From an uncultured Nitrospina sp. (GTDB lineage: Bacteria; Nitrospinota; Nitrospinia; Nitrospinales; VA-1): a stretch of 13,184 nt of DNA. Positions 6,119-13,184 of the stretch are shown here, piece by piece. Position numbers and translations under genes: made by a program. Every line of letters starts with the position of its first letter. Position 1 is the first letter of the stretch. The stretch covers positions 1 through 13,184 of the forward strand of contig CAJWOD010000022.1 of NCBI GenBank assembly GCA_913044145.1, read 5' to 3'. The notes under the pieces were generated by a model, which worked only from the letters and a program-made list of their open reading frames with translations, was not told the DNA's origin and searched no databases.

Positions 6119-6877
6119 TCATTTACCTTTTTTGGCTTTTACTTCGGCTGCATGAGCTCTCGCACGCTTCAACATGGCAGCTTTTTCTTCTGAAGAAAAA
6201 TCCTTGCGGGGTTTTGGCCCCGGAACAAAGTTCCCGGAAGATTTTTTAACAGGAGTTGCTTTTACCTCCGGAGCCGGGGCATCCTCTACAGGTACTTCTG
6301 CGGCTTTCGCTTCAGCGGGCGCTGCACTGGTAGGCTTTGCAGATGCCTCCCCTTCTTTTCTAACCAGACGCATTGAAGACCAGACATCATTAGTGGGATA
6401 GGGGGTATCCAGACCAATTTTCAAATCCATTCGGATTATCTTTTCGTCGGAGCATTCAGTGATCCAGGTATTGGATGCACCGCCAGGCGCGAAGATAGGA
6501 TCAATAGGATAATAGGTACCATTTTTATCCAATAATTGCTTGACCCCGGTTTTATCAAATAGGGTCAAAGATTCGGCTTTCGTAGGAATCCGCCAATTAT
6601 CATAACCACCGAACTGGTCTTTATTTTGATTCACCCAATCTACATACTCTTGGTGGTTTTGCCAGGTATAGAATTGTTTTTTATCCAACCAAGCATCTGT
6701 CTTTTTCCATGTTAAACCAGAGTTTGGATCAGTGATACTGCCATCCCCATTATCAACAAGCGGGTCACCTACAGGCCCGGCTTTTTTTGCGGCTTCTGCT
6801 TTCTTTGCGGCCGCCAGCTTAGCCTTCTCAGCTGGAGAAAGTTTTTTCTCATCTGTAGTTGGTGGTGTTTCTGCCAT
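6119..6877 (-). CDS. DUF1566/Lcl C-terminal domain protein with Lys/Ala-rich tails
   Basis: A 252-residue protein of unknown function. Residues about 38-173 resemble the DUF1566 (Lcl C-terminal, PF07603) domain: DNGDGSITDPNSGLTWKK (42-59), the aromatic stretch around YTWQNHQEYVDWVN (70-83), GGYDNWRIPTKAE (90-102), and a closing WSSMRLVRK (166-174). The domain is flanked by low-complexity tails. The N-terminus (10-34) is Lys/Ala-rich and probably helical. The C-terminus (175-252) is Ala/Pro/Glu-rich and ends in a basic helix (KKGK). No signal peptide or membrane segment is visible, although many DUF1566 proteins are secreted or surface-attached. It follows the 85-residue gene by 26 bases and probably shares its transcript. 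No clear Shine-Dalgarno precedes the ATG. It converges with the J-domain gene with 58 bases between stops. Function cannot be inferred. Confidence 0.75.
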   Translation of the reverse strand: MAETPPTTDEKKLSPAEKAKLAAAKKAEAAKKAGPVGDPLVDNGDGSITDPNSGLTWKKTDAWLDKKQFYTWQNHQEYVDWVNQNKDQFGGYDNWRIPTKAESLTLFDKTGVKQLLDKNGTYYPIDPIFAPGGASNTWITECSDEKIIRMDLKIGLDTPYPTNDVWSSMRLVRKEGEASAKPTSAAPAEAKAAEVPVEDAPAPEVKATPVKKSSGNFVPGPKPRKDFSSEEKAAMLKRARAHAAEVKAKKGK

Positions 6878-6903
6878 TGTTTGGTTCGTCGATTCGTAGA
6901 AGG

Positions 6904-7161
6904 TTAAACACCTTCCAGAATATCGTTCAAATCTTTTCCGGAGTTGGAAAGGGTTTTCAATATCTCTCCCAGCTTTGAGGCAGGAAAGGCACTTAAACGA
7001 GATTGGAAATCGGACCGGTAATCCGCAGCATTTTTACGGACCCATTCCACAGCAATCTGCTCTTGCGTTTCCCTATTTTGGTTTGCGCATTTTTTATCTA
7101 ACAGATTGGTCTGTGATAACCGTATGATTTCACAAATCAAATCTTCCTTGACCTGGCTCAT
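6904..7161 (-). CDS. Hypothetical 85-residue helical protein
   Basis: I do not recognise this protein. It is 85 residues, polar, without signal peptide or membrane segment, and is likely all-helical (for example EQIAVEWVRKNAADYRSDF at 35-53). It has two cysteines (C9 and C25) that do not form a CxxC motif. Support for a real gene comes from its normal-looking composition, the tight 26-base spacing to the DUF1566 gene in the same direction, and a plausible promoter at the start. There is no Shine-Dalgarno; TGTTAAAAT ends 7 bases before the ATG on this strand. It may be a partner or chaperone of the DUF1566 protein, but only proximity suggests that. Confidence 0.65.
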   Translation of the reverse strand: MSQVKEDLICEIIRLSQTNLLDKKCANQNRETQEQIAVEWVRKNAADYRSDFQSRLSAFPASKLGEILKTLSNSGKDLNDILEGV

Positions 7162-7168
7162 ACTGTAA

Positions 7169-7177
7169 ATTTTAACA
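7169..7177 (-). promoter_or_regulatory. Extended -10 element before the 85-residue gene
   Basis: On the minus strand TGTTAAAAT (TGn followed by TAAAAT) ends 7 bases before the ATG at 7161. This fits a leaderless transcript and explains the missing Shine-Dalgarno. No good -35 is present, which an extended -10 can tolerate. Confidence 0.4.
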
Positions 7178-7223
7178 CGAAATTGTATGAAGAACTAAGC
7201 TTCAAGCCTAAAAAATGGGTCAC

Positions 7224-7250
7224 TCTATAATGGATTTTCATGCTTGTCAA
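7224..7250 (-). promoter_or_regulatory. Alternative promoter for the 85-residue/DUF1566 pair
   Basis: On the minus strand a perfect TTGACA (7245-7250) is followed after 15 bases by TATAGA (7224-7229). The spacer is shorter than the ideal 17. It would give a leader of about 55 bases. The remainder of the 7162-7370 gap shows nothing else I can name. Confidence 0.3.
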
Positions 7251-7370
7251 CGCGATAATTCCAGCCTTTAATTTCCTTATAAAAAACAATCATTTTAGGC
7301 ATTATTTTTAGCCGTGTGATCCTGTTTTTTGCAGTTTATTTCGCCTTCTATCTTTGCCTTGGAAACGGCA

Positions 7371-8183
7371 TTAACGTTTGCCTGTTTGGGCCCTGGGATC
7401 TAAATATTCGCGCAACCCTTCTCCCAAAAAGTTAAACGATAAAATGGTAAAAAATATGGCCAGTGAGGGGAACAGTATTAAGTGCGGATAAAATTTTATC
7501 GCCGTCCAGCCGTCGCTGGCGAGGGTCCCCCAACTGCTAGCCGGAGGGGCAATCCCTAACCCTATAAAACTTAAAGTTGACTCAGCAAGAATTGCTACGG
7601 GTATTCGAAAACTAAGAGTCACGACTAAAATACCTAAAATATTTGGAAAAATTTCTTTTAGCATGATTCGGAAATGACTCGCACCTAACGCTTTGGCTGC
7701 CAGAATAAAAGGATACTCCTTGATGCGTAATACTTCCCCACGTACCAACCGAGCAATTGTCACCCAACTGACCATAGTCAAAGCAATGAATACGCCGGTT
7801 ACTCCGCGCCCCATCAACACAGTGATTAAAATTATCATTAAAAGGTCAGGCAAAGCGAATACCACATCAACTACCCGCATCATCAGGTTATCGGTTTTCC
7901 CACCGACATAAGCAGAGATCGTTCCGTATACTGTGCCAATAACCAATGCAATAAGCGTAGAAAAAACCCCTACAAATAAAGAAACACGCGCACCATAAAT
8001 CATTCGCGACAACAGGTCTCGGCCCAGTCGGTCTGTTCCCAGAAAATGGTTGATGCCAGGAAAAGCAAGGATGTTTAACGTATCCTGTTCCTGATAAGAA
8101 TAAGGTGCAACCCAAGGCGCCAGAAGTGAAACTGAAAAAATTATAAAAAGAAAACCACTGCTGATTTTAAAAGATGTATTCAT
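7371..8183 (-). CDS. Dipeptide/oligopeptide-type ABC transporter permease (DppC/OppC family)
   Basis: An inner-membrane permease subunit of 270 residues, normal for the family. An N-terminal membrane helix (about 9-27) is followed by the DppC signature HFLGTDRLGRDLLSR (46-60). Further hydrophobic segments lie at about 67-90, 104-122, 128-145, 184-205 and 234-254. The cytoplasmic EAA loop, contacting the ATPase, is YPFILAAKALGASHF around 157-171, and the C-terminus is FLGEGLREYLDP (252-263). It starts 4 bases after the stop of the upstream permease gene with no separate Shine-Dalgarno, so translation is probably coupled. Substrates of this family include peptides, nickel and sugars; none can be assigned here. 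No ATPase or solute-binding protein gene is adjacent. Confidence 0.93.
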   Translation of the reverse strand: MNTSFKISSGFLFIIFSVSLLAPWVAPYSYQEQDTLNILAFPGINHFLGTDRLGRDLLSRMIYGARVSLFVGVFSTLIALVIGTVYGTISAYVGGKTDNLMMRVVDVVFALPDLLMIILITVLMGRGVTGVFIALTMVSWVTIARLVRGEVLRIKEYPFILAAKALGASHFRIMLKEIFPNILGILVVTLSFRIPVAILAESTLSFIGLGIAPPASSWGTLASDGWTAIKFYPHLILFPSLAIFFTILSFNFLGEGLREYLDPRAQTGKR

Positions 8184-8187
8184 AAAG

Positions 8188-9105
8188 TCATTTCACGGAT
8201 ACTCTGGGGTCTAACCAGCCATATATGATATCGACCACAATATTTGCCACCACGATCAAAACAGCGTAAACCAAGGTGACACCCATAATTAAGGGATAGT
8301 CTCTATTGGTAACAGCAGTAATAAAAAACCGGCCCATACCAGGTATGGAAAAAACAAATTCAATGACAAATGAGCCTGTAACCAAACCTGCCGTTAAAGG
8401 TCCCATCACTGAAACGATAGGATAAATAGAATTTATCAGGACATGTTTGATTAAAATCTTAAACTCAGTCAGTCCCTTTGCGCGGGCAGTTCGAATATAA
8501 TCTGAACTTAGAACATCGAGCACAGTAGTGCGAGTTAACCGGGCAATATAACCGGCAAACCCAGCCCCTAAAGCAAAAGCCGGCAGGATCATATAACGTG
8601 GCCCCTCCCACAATGCGGGAGGCAACAAGTGCCACTGATGAGAAAATATCCAGACGGATACCGCTCCTAAAACAAAACTGGGAATAGAAATCCCCATGGC
8701 CGCGAATAGCAAAATCGATCTATCCAGCAAAGAGTTTTTCCAGTAAGCAGAAATTATTCCCGCGGGCACACCCATTCCCAAAACAACCAAAACTGCGCAC
8801 ATGCCTAAGGTAAAAGAAACTGGAAAAGTATCACGCAAAATATCAGAAACATCACGACCAATATATTTATAGGAAGGCCCCAGGTCACCTTGCAATAATT
8901 GCTTCATATAAAGCAAATACTGAACCCCCACAGGTTGATCAAGATGGTATTTAGCCTCAATATTGGCAATAATTGCAGGTGGAAGAATTTTTTCAGTATC
9001 AAACGGCCCACCAGGAACCCAATGCATGATTAAAAAGGTAAGTGTTGCAACGGCCACCAGAACCGGTATTCCCAATAACACCCGCCTAACTAGAAATCGT
9101 AACAT
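8188..9105 (-). CDS. Dipeptide/oligopeptide-type ABC transporter permease (DppB/OppB family)
   Basis: The 305-residue partner permease, expected to form the membrane channel with the downstream DppC-like subunit. The start MLRFLVRRVLLGIPVL is the usual DppB N-terminus and supports ATG at 9105. The first helix (about 8-28) precedes the family motif WVPGGPFD (29-36). Further membrane segments are near 97-120, 130-155, 171-188, 230-252 and 272-294. The EAA loop is SDYIRTARAKGLTEFKILIK (201-220), followed by SIPGMGRFF (253-261), RDYPLIMG (268-275) and a C-terminal WLDPRVSVK. No Shine-Dalgarno precedes the ATG; an extended -10 lies 6 bases upstream. The gene is divergent from the UbiD gene, with a shared intergenic region of about 200 bases. 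The rest of the transporter must be encoded elsewhere. Confidence 0.93.
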   Translation of the reverse strand: MLRFLVRRVLLGIPVLVAVATLTFLIMHWVPGGPFDTEKILPPAIIANIEAKYHLDQPVGVQYLLYMKQLLQGDLGPSYKYIGRDVSDILRDTFPVSFTLGMCAVLVVLGMGVPAGIISAYWKNSLLDRSILLFAAMGISIPSFVLGAVSVWIFSHQWHLLPPALWEGPRYMILPAFALGAGFAGYIARLTRTTVLDVLSSDYIRTARAKGLTEFKILIKHVLINSIYPIVSVMGPLTAGLVTGSFVIEFVFSIPGMGRFFITAVTNRDYPLIMGVTLVYAVLIVVANIVVDIIYGWLDPRVSVK

Positions 9106-9111
9106 AACAAC

Positions 9112-9139
9112 ATTTTAGCATAAGAAAATTGAGGGTCTA
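9112..9139 (-). promoter_or_regulatory. Promoter of the permease pair, probably leaderless
   Basis: On the minus strand TGCTAAAAT (9112-9120) is an extended -10. TAGACC (9134-9139) 16 bases upstream matches four of six -35 positions. The -10 ends 6 bases before the ATG at 9105, so the transcript should begin at or next to the start codon. Confidence 0.5.
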
Positions 9140-9285
9140 CGATATTGCATCCAGCACTTCCAAAATGAAAATTATGAGAGATTAAATAAAGGCTGAGCAT
9201 TACTTAAAAATTAAGAGCTCTAGAAATACAACCAAGTCTCCATAACCCTTATGTCAAAATTTCTCCTTTTCATATGCCTGGCTGA

Positions 9286-9293
9286 TATATAAT
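9286..9293 (+). promoter_or_regulatory. -10 element upstream of the UbiD gene
   Basis: TATATAAT at 9286-9293, preceded by TGA (9283-9285), gives an extended -10 (TGn-TATATA) or a plain TATAAT at 9288-9293. Transcription would start near 9299. That is downstream of the first in-frame ATG (9292) and about 25 bases before the preferred ATG at 9325. No good -35 was found. Confidence 0.45.
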
Positions 9294-9324
9294 GAAGGGT
9301 CGAATTAAACCATTTCACAAAACC

Positions 9325-11151
9325 ATGAACTATTTTTCTTTAAGAGAATTTATTGACCGCCTTGAATCCGAAAAAGAGCTCATTCGAATTCAGGAACAGG
9401 TATCTCCCATTTTAGAAATTGCCGAAATCACGGACCGAGTTTCAAAACAACCCGGTGGTGGAAAGGCGCTCCTTTTTGAAAATGTGGAAGGCAGCTCCAT
9501 GCCTGTATTAATAAATGCTTTTGGCAGTAAAAAAAGAATGAATACCGCCCTCGGGGTGTATGACGTTGAAGAGATTGCCAAAAGAATCGAGCGCTATTTA
9601 AAAATTCCTCCGCCGACTACTATTGTAGAAAAAGCCAAGCTCTTGCCTATGCTTTTACAGGCAGCGCAATTCCCTCCTAAAATTATTGGTGGGTCCAATG
9701 CTCCTTGCCAAGAAGTAGTCCATCTGAAAGACGACGTTAATTTAGACCAGATCCCTATTTTGCAATGCTGGCCATTGGATGCAGGCAGATTCATAACATT
9801 ACCCATTGTCATTAACCGAAGCCTTGATCGCAAGGTCAAAAATGTCGGCCTTTACCGTATGCAAATCTATGATTCTAAAACAACAGGGATGCACTGGCAT
9901 ATCCATAAAGACGGAGCCCATTTCTTTCATGAATATCGGAAACAAAATAAAGTGATGGAGATCGCAGTTGCTATTGGTGCCGACCCTGCATCTTGTTATG
10001 CCGCCTCTGCTCCCCTGCCCTATGGTATTGATGAGTTTCTTTTGGCCGGGTTTATCAGAAAGAAAAGCGTCCCCCTGGTAAAATGCAAAACAGTGGACCT
10101 GGAAGTACCGGCCAGCGCAGAAATTGTTTTGGAAGGTTATATTGATCCATCCGAAATGCGTTTGGAGGGCCCATTCGGGGATCATACGGGTTACTATTCC
10201 CAAGACGGAGATTATCCTGTCTTTCATTTAACTGCCATCACACATCGAAAAAATCCTATTTACCTGACCACTATAGTCGGTAAGCCCCCACAGGAAGATT
10301 TTTATCTGGGTCGAGCCACCGAGCGTATCTTTCTTCCCCTTCTCCGCACACAATTACCCGAAATCGTAGATATGGATATGCCGGTAGAAGGCGTCTTTCA
10401 TAATTGTGTAATCGTTTCTATAAATAAGCGTTTTCCCATGCAATCACGCCGGCTAATGAGTGCCCTTTGGGGGTTGGGACAAATGAGCCTGGTAAAAACT
10501 ATTATCACTGTCGATGCCACTGTGAATGTGCACAACTATGACGAAGTCATCAACCTGCTTCTGAATAAAGTCAATTTTGAATATGACCTGTTTTTCTCGG
10601 AAGGGGTTCTGGATGTATTAAATCACGCATCAGACAATATGCTTTATGGTTCAAAACTAGGTATTGATCTCACAGAAAAAGTGGAAGGGGAGCCCGGCTT
10701 TGGAGTAAACGCACCATCCGCATCAACCGATTCAGTTCCACCTTCAACAGAAGAGGTAAATCTTTCTTTTCCTGAATTAAATAGTCACAGGTTTATAAAT
10801 TTCAATTCCCAAAGACCCATCATGCTTGCCGCATTAAATAAAACTACTTCCAACCAGGCAAAAGAATTCATAGAAACATTTTTCAATGAGCCTAAATTCT
10901 CCGGCGTAAATATCCTGATTGTATTAGAAGGCCACATCGATATTGAAAATGATTCCAAGGTGATGTGGAAGTTTTTTAGCAATCTTGATCCTAAACGGGA
11001 TTTTTATTTTAATAAAAACAGGCTTGGGGTCGATGTAACACAAAAATTAAAAGAGGAAGGCTACCAGCAAAGATGGCCCGAAGAAATTGAGATGTCTAAA
11101 GAAATCAAAGAGCGGGTTGACGCAAAATGGGACTCGATGTTTAAAAAATAA
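9325..11151 (+). CDS. ubiD: UbiD-family decarboxylase, possibly menaquinone-type
   Basis: UbiD-type enzymes use prenylated FMN, made by UbiX, to decarboxylate aromatic or unsaturated acids. They act chiefly in ubiquinone synthesis or in the late step of the futalosine menaquinone route. From this start the protein has 608 residues. That is longer than E. coli UbiD (about 497) and closer to the larger form annotated as menaquinone biosynthesis decarboxylase, so I lean that way without certainty. Motifs: start MNYFSLREFIDRL typical of the family; NVGLYRMQIYD (173-183, cofactor and substrate site), HWHIHKDGAHF (190-200), LEGPFGDHTGYY (280-291), GRATERIFLP (329-338) and a C-terminal region (about 480-608) absent from short UbiDs. 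A stretch rich in Ser/Pro/Thr (about 462-477) links it. An upstream ATG at 9292 would add 11 residues, but it overlaps the TATAAT box, so I prefer 9325. No Shine-Dalgarno is seen at either. No ubiX or mqn gene is in the window. uvrA follows after 9 bases. Confidence 0.9.
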   Translation: MNYFSLREFIDRLESEKELIRIQEQVSPILEIAEITDRVSKQPGGGKALLFENVEGSSMPVLINAFGSKKRMNTALGVYDVEEIAKRIERYLKIPPPTTIVEKAKLLPMLLQAAQFPPKIIGGSNAPCQEVVHLKDDVNLDQIPILQCWPLDAGRFITLPIVINRSLDRKVKNVGLYRMQIYDSKTTGMHWHIHKDGAHFFHEYRKQNKVMEIAVAIGADPASCYAASAPLPYGIDEFLLAGFIRKKSVPLVKCKTVDLEVPASAEIVLEGYIDPSEMRLEGPFGDHTGYYSQDGDYPVFHLTAITHRKNPIYLTTIVGKPPQEDFYLGRATERIFLPLLRTQLPEIVDMDMPVEGVFHNCVIVSINKRFPMQSRRLMSALWGLGQMSLVKTIITVDATVNVHNYDEVINLLLNKVNFEYDLFFSEGVLDVLNHASDNMLYGSKLGIDLTEKVEGEPGFGVNAPSASTDSVPPSTEEVNLSFPELNSHRFINFNSQRPIMLAALNKTTSNQAKEFIETFFNEPKFSGVNILIVLEGHIDIENDSKVMWKFFSNLDPKRDFYFNKNRLGVDVTQKLKEEGYQQRWPEEIEMSKEIKERVDAKWDSMFKK

Positions 11152-11160
11152 AATTTTTTA

Positions 11161-13184
11161 ATGGCATTAGAAAATATAAATATAAAAGGCGCACGGGAAC
11201 ATAACCTCAAAAACCTCCACCTGACGTTGCCACGCGAGAAACTGGTCGTCATTACCGGATTGAGCGGTTCCGGAAAATCCTCACTTGCCTTCGATACCAT
11301 ATACGCTGAAGGTCAAAGACGCTACGTGGAATCCCTTTCTGCTTACGCGAGACAATTTTTGGAGCTGATGGAAAAACCGGATGTCGACTCCATCGATGGT
11401 CTTTCACCTGCGATTTCCATCGAACAAAAAAACTCCAGTCGCAATCCCCGCTCTACCGTAGGTACAGTGACCGAAATCTATGATTATTTGCGACTCCTTT
11501 ATGCACGCATTGGAAGAGTCTTTTGCTATGGGTGTGGGAAGGAAATTTCATCCCAAACTGTTCAGCATATTGTCGATCAGATACAAACCATTCCTGCAGG
11601 AAAAAAAATAATGATCCTGGCACCCCTTGCCAGAGAGCGAAAGGGTGAATTTAAAAAAGAAATCCTGGATATAAAACGAAAAGGATTTGTGCGCGCCCGA
11701 ATAGATGGGGAGGTGCGTTCCCTGGATGAAGAGATTTCTCTAAACAAAAAACTTAAGCATACTCTGGAGATCGTCGTAGACCGTCTGGTGATTAAAGAAA
11801 ATATGGGGAAACGACTGGCCGACTCCGTCGAAACAGCGCTCAATCACGGCGATAGCAGTCTCGTAGTTTCTATCATCGATGAGGAAGATTTGCTGTTCAG
11901 TGAAAAATTTGCATGCAGCTATTGCAACATCAGTTACCCCGATCTTGAACCCAGACTATTTTCATTCAACAACCCTCAGGGGGCCTGCTCTAAATGTGAT
12001 GGTTTGGGAATAAAAATGGTGATCGACCCTGATCTCGTAGTGCCGGACGAAAGCCTTTCCATTCGCGATGGGGCTATTAAACCCTGGGAAAAACGTAACT
12101 CCGTTTATTTCCATCAAATGCTGGATACCATTTCTACTCATTTCAAATTCAAATTAAGTACACCATTTGAAAAACTGAAAAAAAAGACCCGGGAAATTAT
12201 CTTATACGGTTCAGGAGATGAACCGGTTAAATACTATTATGAAAAAGATGGAAGGGAGCAGCACTTTACCGATACCTTTGATGGAGTCATTCCCGACCTG
12301 GAAAGACGTTATCTGGAAACTGATTCTGCCTGGTCCAGAGAAGACATTGCCCGTTTTATGCGTCCCCTGCCCTGCCAGCAATGCAATGGCAACCGTTTGA
12401 GAAAAGAAGCTGTTTCGGTAAAAGTGGCCGATATAAACATCGTCGAGTTCACCTCCTTTTCCATCGGCAAAGCCTTCCAATTTTTTAAAGATTTAAAACT
12501 TACCAAACAAGAAAACAATATTGCACGACGAATCGTAAAAGAAATTAAAGAAAGGTTAGGCTTTCTCACCAATGTTGGTCTGGAATATCTATCCCTGGAT
12601 CGCACCTCAGCGACGTTATCAGGAGGCGAGAGCCAGCGTATCCGACTCGCAACACAGATAGGCTCAAGCCTGATGGGTGTTTTGTATGTCCTGGATGAAC
12701 CAAGCATTGGACTTCACCAACGAGATAATGATCGCTTATTGAAAACCCTTGTTTCCCTGCGTGATTTAGGGAATACAGTCATCGTGGTTGAGCACGATGA
12801 GGCGACTATCCGCGCCGCAGACCATGTCGTTGACCTCGGACCCGGCGCAGGAGTTCATGGAGGTGAAGTAACTTTTTCAGGGACACCAAAAGCACTCCTC
12901 AAAAATAAAGATTCTATTACCGGGCAATACCTTTCAGGTAAAAAAGAAATTGCCATCCCAAGCCAAAGAAGAAAAGGCAACGGTATGTTTTTAGAAGTCA
13001 CAGGGGCAAAAGAAAATAATCTACAAACTATTGATGTCAAATTCCCATTAGGGTGTCTCGTTTGCGTCACCGGAGTTTCCGGATCGGGTAAAAGCACGCT
13101 TATCCTTGAAATTTTATATAAGGCTCTGGCAAAACATTTTTACAGATCGACAAACAGGCCGGGTGCTTTCGATAAAATCAACGG
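11161..13184 (+). CDS. uvrA: Excinuclease ABC subunit A, cut by the window edge
   Basis: UvrA is the dimeric ATPase that finds bulky DNA lesions and loads UvrB in nucleotide excision repair. The first 674 residues are present (full length about 940). Seen in order: Walker A GLSGSGKS (33-40); FDTIYAEGQRRYVESLSAYARQF (43-65) in two overlapping parts; a CxxC at C122/C125 paired with C405/C408 for a structural zinc; the UvrB-binding/zinc region C252, C255, C276, C279 with EPRLFSFNNPQGAC; the ABC signature TLSGGESQR (485-493); Walker B LYVLDEPS (508-515); and the second Walker A GVSGSGKS (638-645). These positions match E. coli UvrA almost residue for residue. The last signature, third zinc module and second Walker B lie beyond the edge. 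The ATG at 11161 follows the UbiD stop by 9 bases, with only A/T sequence and no Shine-Dalgarno before it, suggesting coupled translation in one operon. No frameshift was noticed. Confidence 0.97.
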   Translation, partial: MALENINIKGAREHNLKNLHLTLPREKLVVITGLSGSGKSSLAFDTIYAEGQRRYVESLSAYARQFLELMEKPDVDSIDGLSPAISIEQKNSSRNPRSTVGTVTEIYDYLRLLYARIGRVFCYGCGKEISSQTVQHIVDQIQTIPAGKKIMILAPLARERKGEFKKEILDIKRKGFVRARIDGEVRSLDEEISLNKKLKHTLEIVVDRLVIKENMGKRLADSVETALNHGDSSLVVSIIDEEDLLFSEKFACSYCNISYPDLEPRLFSFNNPQGACSKCDGLGIKMVIDPDLVVPDESLSIRDGAIKPWEKRNSVYFHQMLDTISTHFKFKLSTPFEKLKKKTREIILYGSGDEPVKYYYEKDGREQHFTDTFDGVIPDLERRYLETDSAWSREDIARFMRPLPCQQCNGNRLRKEAVSVKVADINIVEFTSFSIGKAFQFFKDLKLTKQENNIARRIVKEIKERLGFLTNVGLEYLSLDRTSATLSGGESQRIRLATQIGSSLMGVLYVLDEPSIGLHQRDNDRLLKTLVSLRDLGNTVIVVEHDEATIRAADHVVDLGPGAGVHGGEVTFSGTPKALLKNKDSITGQYLSGKKEIAIPSQRRKGNGMFLEVTGAKENNLQTIDVKFPLGCLVCVTGVSGSGKSTLILEILYKALAKHFYRSTNRPGAFDKIN

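Noticed and set aside
9205..9222. AGAGCTCT palindrome in the divergent intergenic region
   Set aside because: A single 8-base palindrome away from both promoters; not enough to claim an operator.
12309..12707. 132-residue ORF antisense to uvrA
   Set aside because: uvrA is unmistakable on the other strand; the antisense translation has no recognisable motif.
1..13184. CRISPR array, transposon, prophage or defence island
   Set aside because: No spaced direct repeats, transposase, integrase, phage or nuclease-type defence genes are visible; UvrA is a repair housekeeping protein.

Overview
The window is a moderately AT-rich stretch of bacterial chromosome made mostly of housekeeping genes. It carries leucine biosynthesis (leuA), tRNA wobble modification (cmoA), a small zinc-ribbon protein, a tRNA-Pro gene, dihydrolipoamide dehydrogenase, a J-domain co-chaperone, two genes of unknown function, two dipeptide/oligopeptide-type ABC permeases, a UbiD-family decarboxylase and the first ~70% of uvrA. 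The gene set points to a Gram-negative-type free-living bacterium. Protein style faintly suggests a Nitrospinota- or deltaproteobacteria-like lineage, but nothing here proves it. I see no phage, IS element, CRISPR array, toxin-antitoxin pair or defence island.

Layout. 1-673: non-coding leader region with a hairpin, a possible 24-codon ORF with a strong ribosome binding site, and a likely leuA promoter. 674-3298 (+): leuA, a strong intrinsic terminator, cmoA, and an FmdB-type zinc ribbon. 3299-3516: intergenic, with an open but start-less frame. 3517-3593: tRNA-Pro(CGG) and its terminator. 3653-6060 (+): lpdA, then a J-domain protein with half the usual zinc module. 6119-7161 (-): a DUF1566/Lcl-domain protein preceded by an 85-residue unknown protein. 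7371-9105 (-): dppB/oppB-like then dppC/oppC-like permeases. 9325-13184 (+): UbiD-family decarboxylase, then uvrA running off the right edge, 9 bases apart.

The most informative observations concern gene starts. cmoA has no ATG, GTG or TTG that restores its conserved N-terminus, but an ATT codon at 2307, 8 bases after AGGAG, gives residues that align with the start of E. coli CmoA (SxRDTLF). Several other genes lack any Shine-Dalgarno sequence. Three of these (the J-domain gene, the 85-residue gene and the oppB-like gene) have a -10-like hexamer ending 6-7 bases before the ATG, as expected for leaderless transcripts. leuA, cmoA and the zinc-ribbon gene have good Shine-Dalgarno sequences, so the genome seems to use both modes.

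No clearly new multi-gene system is visible. The least explained pieces are the DUF1566 protein with its small neighbour and the reduced-zinc J-domain protein.
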